Source: a bacterium
Lineage (GTDB): Bacteria; Cyanobacteriota; Sericytochromatia; S15B-MN24; UBA4093
DNA: 64,000 nucleotides
NCBI GenBank assembly: GCA_017744355.1
Contig: JAGIBK010000001.1
Location: forward strand, 558,001-622,000
Direction: 5' to 3'
Shown: positions 41,891-54,617 of the stretch, piece after piece
Layout: each line of letters begins with the position of its first letter
How positions within the stretch are numbered: position 1 is the stretch's first letter
Position numbers and translations under genes: made by a program
The notes under the pieces: model-generated
Seen by the model: only the letters and a program-made list of their open reading frames with translations
Database searches by the model: none
What the model was told of the DNA's origin: nothing

Positions 41891-43411
41891 ATGGCATCCA
41901 CTCGCTTCCAGCCCGTTTCCGCGCTTCTGGCCTGCACCCTGTTGCTGGGGCTCGTCGGTTGCGCCGCGCCGGGTGCGCAGCCGTCGTCGCTGAGCGCGCG
42001 CAGCCAGGAGGATGCCAACTGGAAGAGCCTCGCGCAGACGAGCGCCGCGGAAGCCTTCGGCGAGCTCGATCGCACCCGAAAGGGCAAGCTTTCTTCCGCC
42101 GACGCGGGCTTCGCCGGCGACGAGCTGAAGCAGTTCGATCAGGACCGGGACGGCATGCTCTCGCAGCTCGAAGCCGTGGCCTTTGCCATGCGCCTCACCG
42201 ACGCGCTGCGCGACACGACCACCGAGCCCCCGCTCCAGACCAAGCCCGCCAACCCTGCCCTGCCGCTCTTGAACGACTTCAACCCGACGGCGCAGGCCAA
42301 CGAGGCCGAGCTGCTGGTCGATGCCGACCAGATCTACCCCGCCATGCTCGCGGCCATCCGGGATGCCAAGCGCTCGGTCCAGATGGACTACTATTTGCTC
42401 GGCGGCGCGATCGGGGATCAATTCGCCGACGCCCTCATCGCCAAGGCGCGCGAAGGCGTCCAGGTGCGGGTCATGCTCGACGGCTGGGCCGCCAACCAGG
42501 GCGGGCCGACCGGTGCCCAGCTCAAGCCCGTCATCAAGCGCCTGCAGGAGGCGGGCGTCGACCAGCGCTTCTACCCCATCGAATGGCTGCCCCGTAACCC
42601 CGGCTGGCTCGCCAACCGCTTTTTGATCGACCACAACAAGCTGCTGGTGCTGGATCGTGAGAGCGCGTTCGTCGGCAGCATGAACCTCTTCGACATGGCG
42701 GTCATGAACCACGACCTGATGGTCAAGCTGCGCGGCCCCATGGCCCAGGAGCTCGGCGGGATGATGGACGAGGAGTGGCCCACCCCTCGCGCCCTGCCGG
42801 CCCCGGTCGCCGTCACCCCCGGCCCTAACACCAGCTTGATCCGCGGCACCAAGACGAGCGTGCGCGAGCGCAGCACCAAGGACATGCTGCTCCAGAACAT
42901 GGCGCAGGCGCGCAAGAGCGTCTACATGGCCATCTTCGACTTCTCGGATCTGGAAGTGGTCGACGGCCTCATCGCCGCTCATCGCCGGGGCCTCGACGTG
43001 CGGGTGCTGGTCGATCGCCACAACACCAACGAGAAGTACGTGCCCCTGGCGCATTACGTAAACATCTACGGCATGCCCAACCTCTCGCCGGTCTCGCGCC
43101 TGGTCCAGGCCAAGGTGCCGGTCAAGTGGTTCGATCCCGTCCAGCGGGACTCCGAGCTGCACATGAAGATGACCGTCCTCGACGGCAACAAGGCGATGCT
43201 GGGTTCGACCAACTATACCTACCAGGCCTTCAACAACTTCCGCGAAACCGGCATCGAGATCTCGGGCGGTCGCACGGTGGAGCAGCTCACCACCATGTTC
43301 GAGGCAGACTGGCAGGGCCGCGGGACCGCCGCAACCTCGCTGACCTTCAAGGAGCGAGTGGTGGCGAAGGTCTCCGACTACATGGAGCGCAAGCGCCTCG
43401 GCTGGTGGTAG
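41891..43411 (+). CDS. phospholipase D-family lipoprotein with EF-hand-like N-domain
   Basis: About 506 residues. Lipoprotein signal ending LVGC. Residues ~50-100 contain two EF-hand-like loops (ELDRTRKGKLS and FDQDRDGMLSQLE), of which the second looks Ca-competent. Two PLD catalytic motifs follow: HNKLLVLD...GSMN and HMKMTVLD...GSTN (HxK form). The layout resembles cardiolipin synthase or PLD nucleases, located at the envelope. CAAGGAGG precedes ATG 41891. Substrate unknown; calcium control is an inference. Confidence 0.88.
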   Translation: MASTRFQPVSALLACTLLLGLVGCAAPGAQPSSLSARSQEDANWKSLAQTSAAEAFGELDRTRKGKLSSADAGFAGDELKQFDQDRDGMLSQLEAVAFAMRLTDALRDTTTEPPLQTKPANPALPLLNDFNPTAQANEAELLVDADQIYPAMLAAIRDAKRSVQMDYYLLGGAIGDQFADALIAKAREGVQVRVMLDGWAANQGGPTGAQLKPVIKRLQEAGVDQRFYPIEWLPRNPGWLANRFLIDHNKLLVLDRESAFVGSMNLFDMAVMNHDLMVKLRGPMAQELGGMMDEEWPTPRALPAPVAVTPGPNTSLIRGTKTSVRERSTKDMLLQNMAQARKSVYMAIFDFSDLEVVDGLIAAHRRGLDVRVLVDRHNTNEKYVPLAHYVNIYGMPNLSPVSRLVQAKVPVKWFDPVQRDSELHMKMTVLDGNKAMLGSTNYTYQAFNNFRETGIEISGGRTVEQLTTMFEADWQGRGTAATSLTFKERVVAKVSDYMERKRLGWW

Positions 43412-43427
43412 TCGCGCCATCCGCTTT

Positions 43428-43476
43428 TACCGAACCGCGCCCTTCTCGCAAAATGCGAGAAGGGCGCGGTTCGGTA
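43428..43476 (+). terminator. 23-bp perfect hairpin terminator
   Basis: The arms at 43428-43450 and 43454-43476 are perfect complements with loop AAA; TTTTG follows. Confidence 0.9.
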
Positions 43477-43599
43477 TTTTGACCCTTCCTCCGCCCTTGC
43501 GTATCGGTGCTCAGGTTGGCATATATGAGGCGAAATTGTGTGGCATAGCAATCGTCCTTGTTTTCAAGCAGCCTCATCACCGATAGATGGGAGAGGACT

Positions 43600-48225
<4,626 letters not shown>

Positions 48226-48226
48226 C

Positions 48227-49765
48227 ATGCCGAAGGAAGAGAAGGTCAATATCCTGCTGGTGGACGATCAGCCCGAGGAGCTTCTGGCGCTCGAGGCGAG
48301 CCTGGCGAGCCTCGATCAGAACCTGATCCTCGCCAGGAGCGGCGAAGCGGCGTTGAGGTTTCTGCTGGATGGCGAGGCCGCCGTCATCGTCCTCGACATC
48401 CAGATGACGGGGATGGATGGCTTCGAGGTCGCCAAGGCCCTCAAGCAGCGCAAGAAGACGCGCCGGATCCCCATCATCTTCATGACCGGCGCCTACCGAG
48501 AAGAGCGCTTCGCCTTTCGAGGCTACGCCCTCGGGGCGGTCGATTACCTGACCAAACCCTTCGAGCCGGAGATCCTGCGCCAGAAGGTCACGGTCTTCGT
48601 GGATCTCGCCCTCTACGAGGCGGAGCTGGCTGCTCACGTGGATGAGCTCGACGCTCAAAAGCGTCTGATCGAGGAAGTTTTCGCCAACACGCCTGCCGGC
48701 ATCGTCTACCTGGATGCTTCGCTGGTCTTCTTGTCAGCCAACGCGGTGGCGCTCGATCTGCTCGATAAGACGCGCGAGGAGCTCATCGGCCGTCCTGCGT
48801 CGGAGGCGATCGCCGATAAGCCGAACTTGCTCGAAGCGTTGCGGCAGGTTCAGGCGCGCAAGGAACCGTATAAGCTGCCCGAGCTCATGGATGGTTGTCC
48901 ACGAGAAGGGAGTATCCCCCCTTGTTACGAGGTTCTCCTCCATCCGGTCCTCGAGAAGGAGGCGGCGCTCAAAGGGGTGCTCGTCTTCTGCACGAACGTC
49001 GCCGATCGGGTGGCCCGTGAGCGCTTGCAGCTGACCCAGATCGAGACCCTCCAGAAGGTGGACACCCTTAAGGACGAGTTCCTGTCGGTTGTCAGTCACG
49101 AGCTGAGAACCCCGCTCAACGCCATCATGGGGTTTGCCGACATTCTGGAGGACGGGCTCCAGGGCCCCCTCAACCCCGAGCAGCATGGCAGCGTGAAGAA
49201 GATCGTCAAAGGCGCGGATCAGCTGGTCAAGCTCGTCAACAACTTGCTCGATCTTTCCCGGGTCCGCGCGGGGCAGTTCAAGCTGAGCTACGATCGCGCG
49301 GATTTTGCGCCCGCGATCGAGGAGACCGTCGCGCTGCTGGAAGAGTTTGCGAGCGAGAAGCGGATCACGATCAACACCCACCTCGAGGGACCGCTGGTGG
49401 TCGAGTGCGACATGCGGCGGATGCTTCAGGTCCTGTACAACGTGCTCGAGAACGCCATCAAGTTCAGCTACGAAGGCGGGACGGTCGCGATCAGCGGCAA
49501 GATCGAGGACGCGGAAATGGTCATCGCGGTCGAGGACGCCGGGATCGGCATCGCCCCGGAGAACCTGTCCAAGATCTTCGAGCGCTTCACCCAGGTCGAC
49601 ATGAGCACGACGCGGGAGGCCGGCGGGACGGGGCTCGGCCTCAGCATCGCAAAGGTCCTGGTCGAGGCCCATGGAGGGCATATCGTGGCGAGGAGTCCGG
49701 GGCTCGAGAGGGGCGCTACCATTTGCTTCAGCATTCCGATCGAACAGGTCGAGCTGCCCTGCTGA
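48227..49765 (+). CDS. REC-PAS sensor histidine kinase
   Basis: 512 residues, soluble. Receiver with phospho-Asp57 (VLDIQMTGMDG) and Lys in LTKPFEP, a coiled segment, a PAS domain at ~145-270, HisKA with His291 (SHELRTP), HATPase (NVLENAIKFS, DAGIGI, GGTGLGLSI). Starts 1 bp after the poly-HAMP kinase stop and so is co-translated with it. It may take phosphate from that kinase through its receiver. Confidence 0.93.
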   Translation: MPKEEKVNILLVDDQPEELLALEASLASLDQNLILARSGEAALRFLLDGEAAVIVLDIQMTGMDGFEVAKALKQRKKTRRIPIIFMTGAYREERFAFRGYALGAVDYLTKPFEPEILRQKVTVFVDLALYEAELAAHVDELDAQKRLIEEVFANTPAGIVYLDASLVFLSANAVALDLLDKTREELIGRPASEAIADKPNLLEALRQVQARKEPYKLPELMDGCPREGSIPPCYEVLLHPVLEKEAALKGVLVFCTNVADRVARERLQLTQIETLQKVDTLKDEFLSVVSHELRTPLNAIMGFADILEDGLQGPLNPEQHGSVKKIVKGADQLVKLVNNLLDLSRVRAGQFKLSYDRADFAPAIEETVALLEEFASEKRITINTHLEGPLVVECDMRRMLQVLYNVLENAIKFSYEGGTVAISGKIEDAEMVIAVEDAGIGIAPENLSKIFERFTQVDMSTTREAGGTGLGLSIAKVLVEAHGGHIVARSPGLERGATICFSIPIEQVELPC

Positions 49766-49769
49766 GGCC

Positions 49770-50306
49770 TCAAGTTTGCTTGCCGTCTTCCCACATCAGT
49801 TCGAGATCGAGCTGCATGGTGACCGTGGTGCCGACCAGGACGCCGCCGGCTTCGAGCGGGACGTTCCAGACCAGGCCGAACTCGTGGCGATCGATGGTGC
49901 CGCTCGCGCTCAGGCCGCTCCTGAGCACCCCCCATGGGTCCTTCTTGGGAGGGCCCGCGAACTCGCCCTCGACCACGATCTCGCGCGTGACGTCGCGGAT
50001 GGTGAGGTTCCCGTAGACCCGGAAGACGTTGTTGCCCAGGGCCTGGATGCGGGTGCTTTCGTACGTCATGGTCGGGTAGTGCGCCACGTCGAAGAACTCG
50101 GCCGAGCGCAGGTGCTTGTCGCGCTCAGCTTCGTTGGTGTCGATGCTCGCCACCTGGATGGTGCCGCTGAACTTGGAGTGGATGAGGTCCTCCTCGTTGA
50201 GCTGGATGTTGGCCTCGTACTCGCTGAATCGCCCCCGGACCTTGGTCACGATGTGGCGGATGGTGAAGCCCACGTTGCTGTGCCTCTTATCGATGACCCA
50301 TGGCAT
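49770..50306 (-). CDS. YceI-family protein, cytoplasmic form
   Basis: 178 residues. MPWVIDKRHSNVGFTIRHI, HLRSAEFFDVAHYP, GNLTIRDVT and FGLVWNVPLEAGGVLVG are the YceI lipocalin-like barrel pattern; such barrels hold isoprenoid-type ligands. No signal peptide, unlike E. coli YceI. GGAGGC precedes ATG 50306. Close paralogue of the gene at 59630 and distant from the exported one at 50335. It converges on the kinase gene. Confidence 0.93.
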   Translation of the reverse strand: MPWVIDKRHSNVGFTIRHIVTKVRGRFSEYEANIQLNEEDLIHSKFSGTIQVASIDTNEAERDKHLRSAEFFDVAHYPTMTYESTRIQALGNNVFRVYGNLTIRDVTREIVVEGEFAGPPKKDPWGVLRSGLSASGTIDRHEFGLVWNVPLEAGGVLVGTTVTMQLDLELMWEDGKQT

Positions 50307-50334
50307 GGCGGCCTCCTTTGCGCGGGTTGCGGGA

Positions 50335-50928
50335 TCAGCGCGCGGCGATCCCCATGATCTCGAGATCCACCCGGTCGTCAATGGGTCGGAACAAGAGGCT
50401 CGGGCGCTCGATGCCGTACTCGGATAGCAGCACCGAGAAGCGGCTGGTCACCTCAAGGCGAGGGCCGTTCAGGCTGCCGCTCAGCGACACCGTGATCGGA
50501 CGGCTCATCCCCCTGAGGGTGAGCGTACCCGTTCCTGTGCCCTCGGCGCGGGTCTGGCTGCCGCTCGTTTGCTTGTTGACCCAGCTGACGCGCTCGATGA
50601 CGAGGATGGCCTCGGGATAGCGCGCCGCGCTCATGACCGAGAGCATGTTGCGATCGCGGTTGCGGTTGCCGCTGTCGAAGGAGGCGAGGGGCACGGTGAA
50701 CCGCAAGGGGAGCACCAGCTCGGGAGATGTCCCCGGCGTGATCGAAACCGCCCCCGACAGCTGGTGCGAGACTCCCGTGGCGCCGTGCAACGGGTGGCTC
50801 ACGCGGTAGGTCACGGTGCTCTCGGGGGTGAAGGAGTAATGCAGCGGCTCGGCCCCCCAGGCGGGTGCCTGGAGCGCTGTGATGCCGAGCATCACCCCGA
50901 GCCCGAATGGGCGAACGTTAGAAGTCAA
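50335..50928 (-). CDS. exported YceI-family protein
   Basis: 197 residues. A Sec signal peptide ends at PAWGA. The mature part follows the YceI barrel order (YRVSHPLHGATGVSHQLSG, RNMLSVMSAARYP, GTLTLRGMSRPITV). The start is TTG 50928, inside the end of the membrane-protein gene (11-bp overlap), because a later ATG would shorten the signal peptide. It probably binds a lipid in the periplasm. Confidence 0.82.
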   Translation of the reverse strand: MTSNVRPFGLGVMLGITALQAPAWGAEPLHYSFTPESTVTYRVSHPLHGATGVSHQLSGAVSITPGTSPELVLPLRFTVPLASFDSGNRNRDRNMLSVMSAARYPEAILVIERVSWVNKQTSGSQTRAEGTGTGTLTLRGMSRPITVSLSGSLNGPRLEVTSRFSVLLSEYGIERPSLLFRPIDDRVDLEIMGIAAR

Positions 50929-51490
50929 AGACGATCACCCCCGCTGAGAGGGTCATCAGACCGAGGGTCGTGCCGCCGGCGATGCCGTGGGTGCTGGGGG
51001 GGATGCGACCGGTGGCGGTCAAGATCCCGAGGGTGACGGTGGTTGCGAGGGCCGCGCCGTGAAGCCACCCCAGGTTGCGGTGGATCGTCACCGCGTCCCA
51101 CCCCGAGCGCTCGATGGGATAGCCCGACGGAGCGGTGAGGGCGAGGCCCGCGGCTCCCAGGTAGAGGCCCGTCGTGATGCCACCGAGACCCATGTGGATG
51201 CTCTGGAAGAGCGCGTGCTGTTCGGGTGCCGAGAAGTTGGTGGCGTAGAGCCCAAGCCCCGCGGTCAGGACCATGCTGCCGAGCGCGGCGAGTGCCAAGC
51301 CTTGATGCAACTGTAACTGGTTGCCACGGATGGCGGCCTCGCGATCGAGACGCTCGGCATCCGAGGCCGCGGGCAAGGGGAGCGGTTCGGCGAGCGCCTG
51401 AGGAGCGAAGACGAGGCCGCTTGCGAGCATGCCGCCGTAAGCGAGTGACATGAGGCGACCGAGAACAGGCTGCATGGGTGGCACGGTCAT
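50918..51490 (-). CDS. four-helix membrane protein with conserved-looking His, cytochrome b561-like
   Basis: 190 residues. A signal-like N-terminus (ending QALA), then four membrane helices, each started by His: LHQGLALAALG, SIHMGLGGITTG, IHRNLGWLHGAAL and STHGIAGGTTLG. The His positions could coordinate haem as in b561-type proteins, but no family match is certain. It is coupled to an exported YceI gene; YceI and b561 genes are neighbours in other bacteria, which supports an electron-transfer or quinone-related role. Confidence 0.7.
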   Translation of the reverse strand: MTVPPMQPVLGRLMSLAYGGMLASGLVFAPQALAEPLPLPAASDAERLDREAAIRGNQLQLHQGLALAALGSMVLTAGLGLYATNFSAPEQHALFQSIHMGLGGITTGLYLGAAGLALTAPSGYPIERSGWDAVTIHRNLGWLHGAALATTVTLGILTATGRIPPSTHGIAGGTTLGLMTLSAGVIVFDF

Positions 51491-51661
51491 GGGATTCTCC
51501 TCGAAGGCGATGGGCCCGCCATGGATACGAGCAAGCGTAGCGCGCCGAGTGCCTCAGGAATTGTGCACCCCAGCCAAAAGAGTTCGGCGGTCGCGTTGGG
51601 CTTGCTTGCCTGCTGTTCGGCTACCATCGTTGCGTTTCGGACGTGAGGAGAGGAGGCCGCG

Positions 51662-52060
51662 ATGCGCCTGCTGGGGCCCGTGCTTTTGCTGGTTCTTGTC
51701 CTAGCGGGGAGCTGCACCTCTGCTCCTGCCGGGGGCGGGGGCGGGCCGAAACCCACCCCAACGCCCAGCGCGGCGCCGACAGGCAGCGAGCAACCCGCAG
51801 CCAATGCCGTGACGGTGACGGTCCGCAACTTCGCGTTCCAGCCCGCGACGGTCGAGATCCCACGCGGCGGCACGGTGACCTGGCGCTTCGAGGACGCGGT
51901 GGCTCACAACGCCAAGTCCGTCGAGGGCTCGGCCTTTGCCTGGGACTCGGGGTTGCACCGCAACGGTGAGACGTTTACCCAGCGCTTCGACAATGCGGGA
52001 ACCTTCGAGTACCTCTGCACGCCCCACCCCAACATGCGCGCCAAGGTGGTCGTTCGCTGA
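51662..52060 (+). CDS. blue-copper (plastocyanin/azurin-type) lipoprotein
   Basis: 132 residues. Lipobox LAGSC, a Gly/Pro/Thr linker to ~45, then a cupredoxin domain with His in AVAHNAKS and Cys, His and Met in YLCTPHPNM. All type-1 copper ligands are present. It should shuttle electrons at the cell envelope. Divergent from the YceI/membrane-protein operon. Confidence 0.92.
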   Translation: MRLLGPVLLLVLVLAGSCTSAPAGGGGGPKPTPTPSAAPTGSEQPAANAVTVTVRNFAFQPATVEIPRGGTVTWRFEDAVAHNAKSVEGSAFAWDSGLHRNGETFTQRFDNAGTFEYLCTPHPNMRAKVVVR

Positions 52061-52108
52061 GCCCCCCTTCGTCTTGACCGGCCGATTGGTGCGCGCCATC
52101 ATGAGGGC

Positions 52109-52810
52109 ATGACGCGTATTGCCTTGATTACCGGTGCGTCCCGCGGTCTGGGACGGGCGCTTTCGCACGCGCTCGCAGCCAAGGGGTGGGTCCTCGTCTT
52201 GACCGCTCGCGGCGCAGAGGCGCTTCAGGAGGTGTGCGACGATCTCGCGGATAAGACCTGGGTGCAAGGAATCCCGGGCGACGTGGCCGATCCTCTGCAC
52301 CGCGCGCGCCTCGCGGAGGCCGTTCGGTCCCTGGGCGGCCTGGATTTGCTGGTCAACAACGCCGCGATCCTCGGCCCGAGCCCCCGGCCCCAGCTCCTGG
52401 ACTTCCCCCTCGACGAGCTGGAGCGCGTTTGCCGCATCAACGCCCTGGCGCCTCTTGCCATGGTTCAGGACCTTCGTGACCTGCTCAGGCCGGGGGCTTG
52501 CGTGGTCAACGTAAGCAGTGATGCGGCTCCCGATTGCTACGAAGGCTGGGGCGGATACGGGGCGAGTAAGGCCATGCTCGATCACCTCTCGGGCACTCTC
52601 GCCCTCGAGAACCCCCAGTGGCGGATTTACTGGGTCGATCCGGGCGAGATGCGCACCCAGCTCTTCCAGGAGTCGTGCCCCGGCGAGAACCTCAACTACC
52701 TGCATCCGCCGGAGGTCAGCGTGCCCGCCTTTCTCGACCTGATCGAGGGCCACAAGCCGAGCGGCCGCTACTTCGCCCAGGACGCGGAAGCGCTGTATCC
52801 CAGCCTCTAA
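52109..52810 (+). CDS. short-chain dehydrogenase/reductase
   Basis: 233 residues. Cofactor loop TGASRGLG, NNAA, catalytic Ser in NVSSDA and YxxxK in YGASK. Classical SDR. The Arg-containing TARG at the end of strand 2 favours NADP(H). Substrate unknown. GAGGGC lies close to the ATG. Confidence 0.92.
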   Translation: MTRIALITGASRGLGRALSHALAAKGWVLVLTARGAEALQEVCDDLADKTWVQGIPGDVADPLHRARLAEAVRSLGGLDLLVNNAAILGPSPRPQLLDFPLDELERVCRINALAPLAMVQDLRDLLRPGACVVNVSSDAAPDCYEGWGGYGASKAMLDHLSGTLALENPQWRIYWVDPGEMRTQLFQESCPGENLNYLHPPEVSVPAFLDLIEGHKPSGRYFAQDAEALYPSL

Positions 52811-52833
52811 GAGGGCTTGCGCCTTTCGTCGCG

Positions 52834-52862
52834 TTGACAACCGCGCTCGACTTCTTTATCCT
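52834..52862 (+). promoter_or_regulatory. sigma-70-type promoter of the riboswitch operon
   Basis: TTGACA and TATCCT are separated by exactly 17 bp and lie 17 bp before the cobalamin aptamer. This is the best consensus promoter in the window. Confidence 0.8.
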
Positions 52863-52878
52863 GTCTTAACGTTTAGGT

Positions 52879-53087
52879 CGCCTGGCTAGGGGAAATCCGG
52901 TGAGAATCCGGTGCTGTCCCGCAACGGTAAGCGAGTTCGTCTCGTAAGCCCGATCGCCTACCAGGATTGACGCGTGTCCCAGCTCTTCGAGGCAAAAGAG
53001 TGGCATGCATGCGGGCGATCCTCTGTCCCCGCCATGCTCCTTCCACGCCTCGCGGTACGGACCGCGGCTCACGCGTGAGGAGCACCC
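52879..53087 (+). ncRNA. cobalamin riboswitch with ribosome-site-sequestering hairpin
   Basis: The aptamer spans about 52879-52966. CCTGG at 52881 pairs with CCAGG at 52961. The core words GGGGAAATCCGGTGAGAATC, GCTGTCCCGCAACGGTAA and GTAAGCCCGATCGCC are the cobalamin consensus. Downstream, GCTCCT at 53036-53041 pairs with AGGAGC at 53078-53083, and ACGC at 53045-53048 with GCGT at 53073-53076. An inner CGCGGT/ACCGCG arm closes the fold. This hides the Shine-Dalgarno AGGAG 5 nt before ATG 53088. Cobalamin should therefore reduce translation of the operon. Confidence 0.9.
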
Positions 53088-53567
53088 ATGCCCAACCACA
53101 ACCCCATCACTCCCGATCGGTCAGCGCCGATCCGGATCGTCGAGACCGTCTTTCCCGGCGCCACGAACCACTACGGCACCATGTTCGGGGGCAAGGTCCT
53201 CGAACTCATGGACCGTGCCGCCTTCCTGGCCGCTTCCCGCTTCGCGCAGCAGGCCATGGTGACGGCCTCCACCGAGCGCATCGACTTTCACCACCCGATC
53301 AAGCACGGCCACATGGTCGAGGCGATCGCGCACGTGGTCCACACCGGCCGTACCTCGCTGACCGTACGGGTCAGCCTCTACGCCGAGGACCCGCTCCGCG
53401 CGACCCGTGAGCATGCGACGGATGGTTACTTCCACATGGTCGCGGTGGACGCCGACGGCAAGCCGACCTCGGTGCCGACGCTCGTCGCCGAGACCCCCGA
53501 GGCGAAGGCCGAGTGGGAGTTCGTCGCCCATCTGAAGGCGAGCCGCCTGCGGAGGGCCCATGCCTAG
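53088..53567 (+). CDS. acyl-CoA thioesterase, hotdog fold (YciA type)
   Basis: 159 residues. VFPGATNHYGTMFGGKVLELMD is the YciA/BACH hotdog start with the catalytic Asn/Asp region, and VTASTERIDFHHPIKHGHMV follows. It cleaves acyl-CoA thioesters. It is the first gene after the cobalamin riboswitch and overlaps kdd by 8 bp, so a link to lysine-derived acyl-CoA is possible. 3-Aminobutyryl-CoA ammonia-lyase (Kal) of lysine fermentation is also a hotdog protein, but this sequence looks like a true thioesterase. Confidence 0.88.
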   Translation: MPNHNPITPDRSAPIRIVETVFPGATNHYGTMFGGKVLELMDRAAFLAASRFAQQAMVTASTERIDFHHPIKHGHMVEAIAHVVHTGRTSLTVRVSLYAEDPLRATREHATDGYFHMVAVDADGKPTSVPTLVAETPEAKAEWEFVAHLKASRLRRAHA

Positions 53568-54597
53568 CGCTATGACCCTCGAAGGCCTTTCGCGGGTGCT
53601 CACGCCTGACGGCAGCACCCCCTACGACGCCTGGTCCCTGAATCCCGCTTCCGAACTCGAACCGAGCGAGATCCTCCTCGACGTGGAGCGCCTGAATCTC
53701 GACGCCACCAGCTTCCGCGACCTGTGGGAGCGTCACGGGGGCGACCAGGATGAGGTGGCGGCCGAGGTGCTCGCCATCGTGGCCGAGCGCGGCAAGATGC
53801 ACAACCCTCGCACCGGCTCGGGTGGGGTGATGATGGGGCGCGTGGCCCAAATCGGAGGCGATCGCCTCGGCGAGATCGCCCTGGGCGAGCCCGTGGTGAC
53901 GCTTGTCTCCAACACCGTGGTGCCGCTTTCCCTCTCGGCGGTCCGAGGCATGGACGCCAACACCCACCAGCTCGCGGTCGAAGGCCGCGCGATCCTCTCG
54001 CCGGCCGCACGCTACGCGCGGATCCCGGCCGACCTACCCTTGCCACTCGCGCTCGGCGTCTTCGATGTGTGTGGGGTCGTGCCCCAGACCCGACGGCTCG
54101 CAAAGCCCGGCGCGCGGGTGCTCGTCATCGGGGCCGCCGGAAAGGCCGGCTTGCTTGCCACCTATGCGGCCGCCGAGGCGGTGGGCCCCGAGGGCCAAGT
54201 CGTCGCGGTGGTTCCCTTGAGGCACGAGCTGTCGCGCCTCAAGGACCTGCCGGAGTGGGTGACACCGGTGCTCGCCGACGCCACCCGCGCCCCCGAGCTG
54301 AGCCGCGCGGTGCTCGAAGCTTCCGGCGGCGACCTGATGGACGGGGTGATCGACTGCGCGAGCGCCCGGGGCACCGAGGTGGGGGCGGTGGCGTGCTGCC
54401 GGGAGGGCGGCGAGATTTACTACTTCAACATGGCGACCTCGTTCCAGGCGGCAGCGCTCGGCGCCGAGGCGGTGGGGCGCGACGTGCGGATGCTCGTCGG
54501 GTTCGGCCTCCTGCCGTCGGCGCCCGAGGAGGCACTTGCGCTGGTGCGCGAGCAGCCCGTCCTGCGCGAGCGCCTGGAAGCCATGACAGGTTCCTAG
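53560..54597 (+). CDS. kdd: L-erythro-3,5-diaminohexanoate dehydrogenase
   Basis: 345 residues. Family blocks are clear: ILLDVERLNLDATSF, VAERGKMHNPRTGSGG, nucleotide-binding VIGAAGKAGLL, and MATSFQAAALGAEAVGRDV. Kdd oxidatively deaminates 3,5-diaminohexanoate, made from lysine by 2,3- and B12-dependent 5,6-aminomutases. None of kamA, kamDE or kce is adjacent. It is translationally coupled to the thioesterase and followed by nrdA after 20 bp. Control by a cobalamin riboswitch with nrdAB is unexpected. Confidence 0.9.
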   Translation: MPSAMTLEGLSRVLTPDGSTPYDAWSLNPASELEPSEILLDVERLNLDATSFRDLWERHGGDQDEVAAEVLAIVAERGKMHNPRTGSGGVMMGRVAQIGGDRLGEIALGEPVVTLVSNTVVPLSLSAVRGMDANTHQLAVEGRAILSPAARYARIPADLPLPLALGVFDVCGVVPQTRRLAKPGARVLVIGAAGKAGLLATYAAAEAVGPEGQVVAVVPLRHELSRLKDLPEWVTPVLADATRAPELSRAVLEASGGDLMDGVIDCASARGTEVGAVACCREGGEIYYFNMATSFQAAALGAEAVGRDVRMLVGFGLLPSAPEEALALVREQPVLRERLEAMTGS

Positions 54598-54617
54598 ACA
54601 ACTGAAAGGATGAGCGC

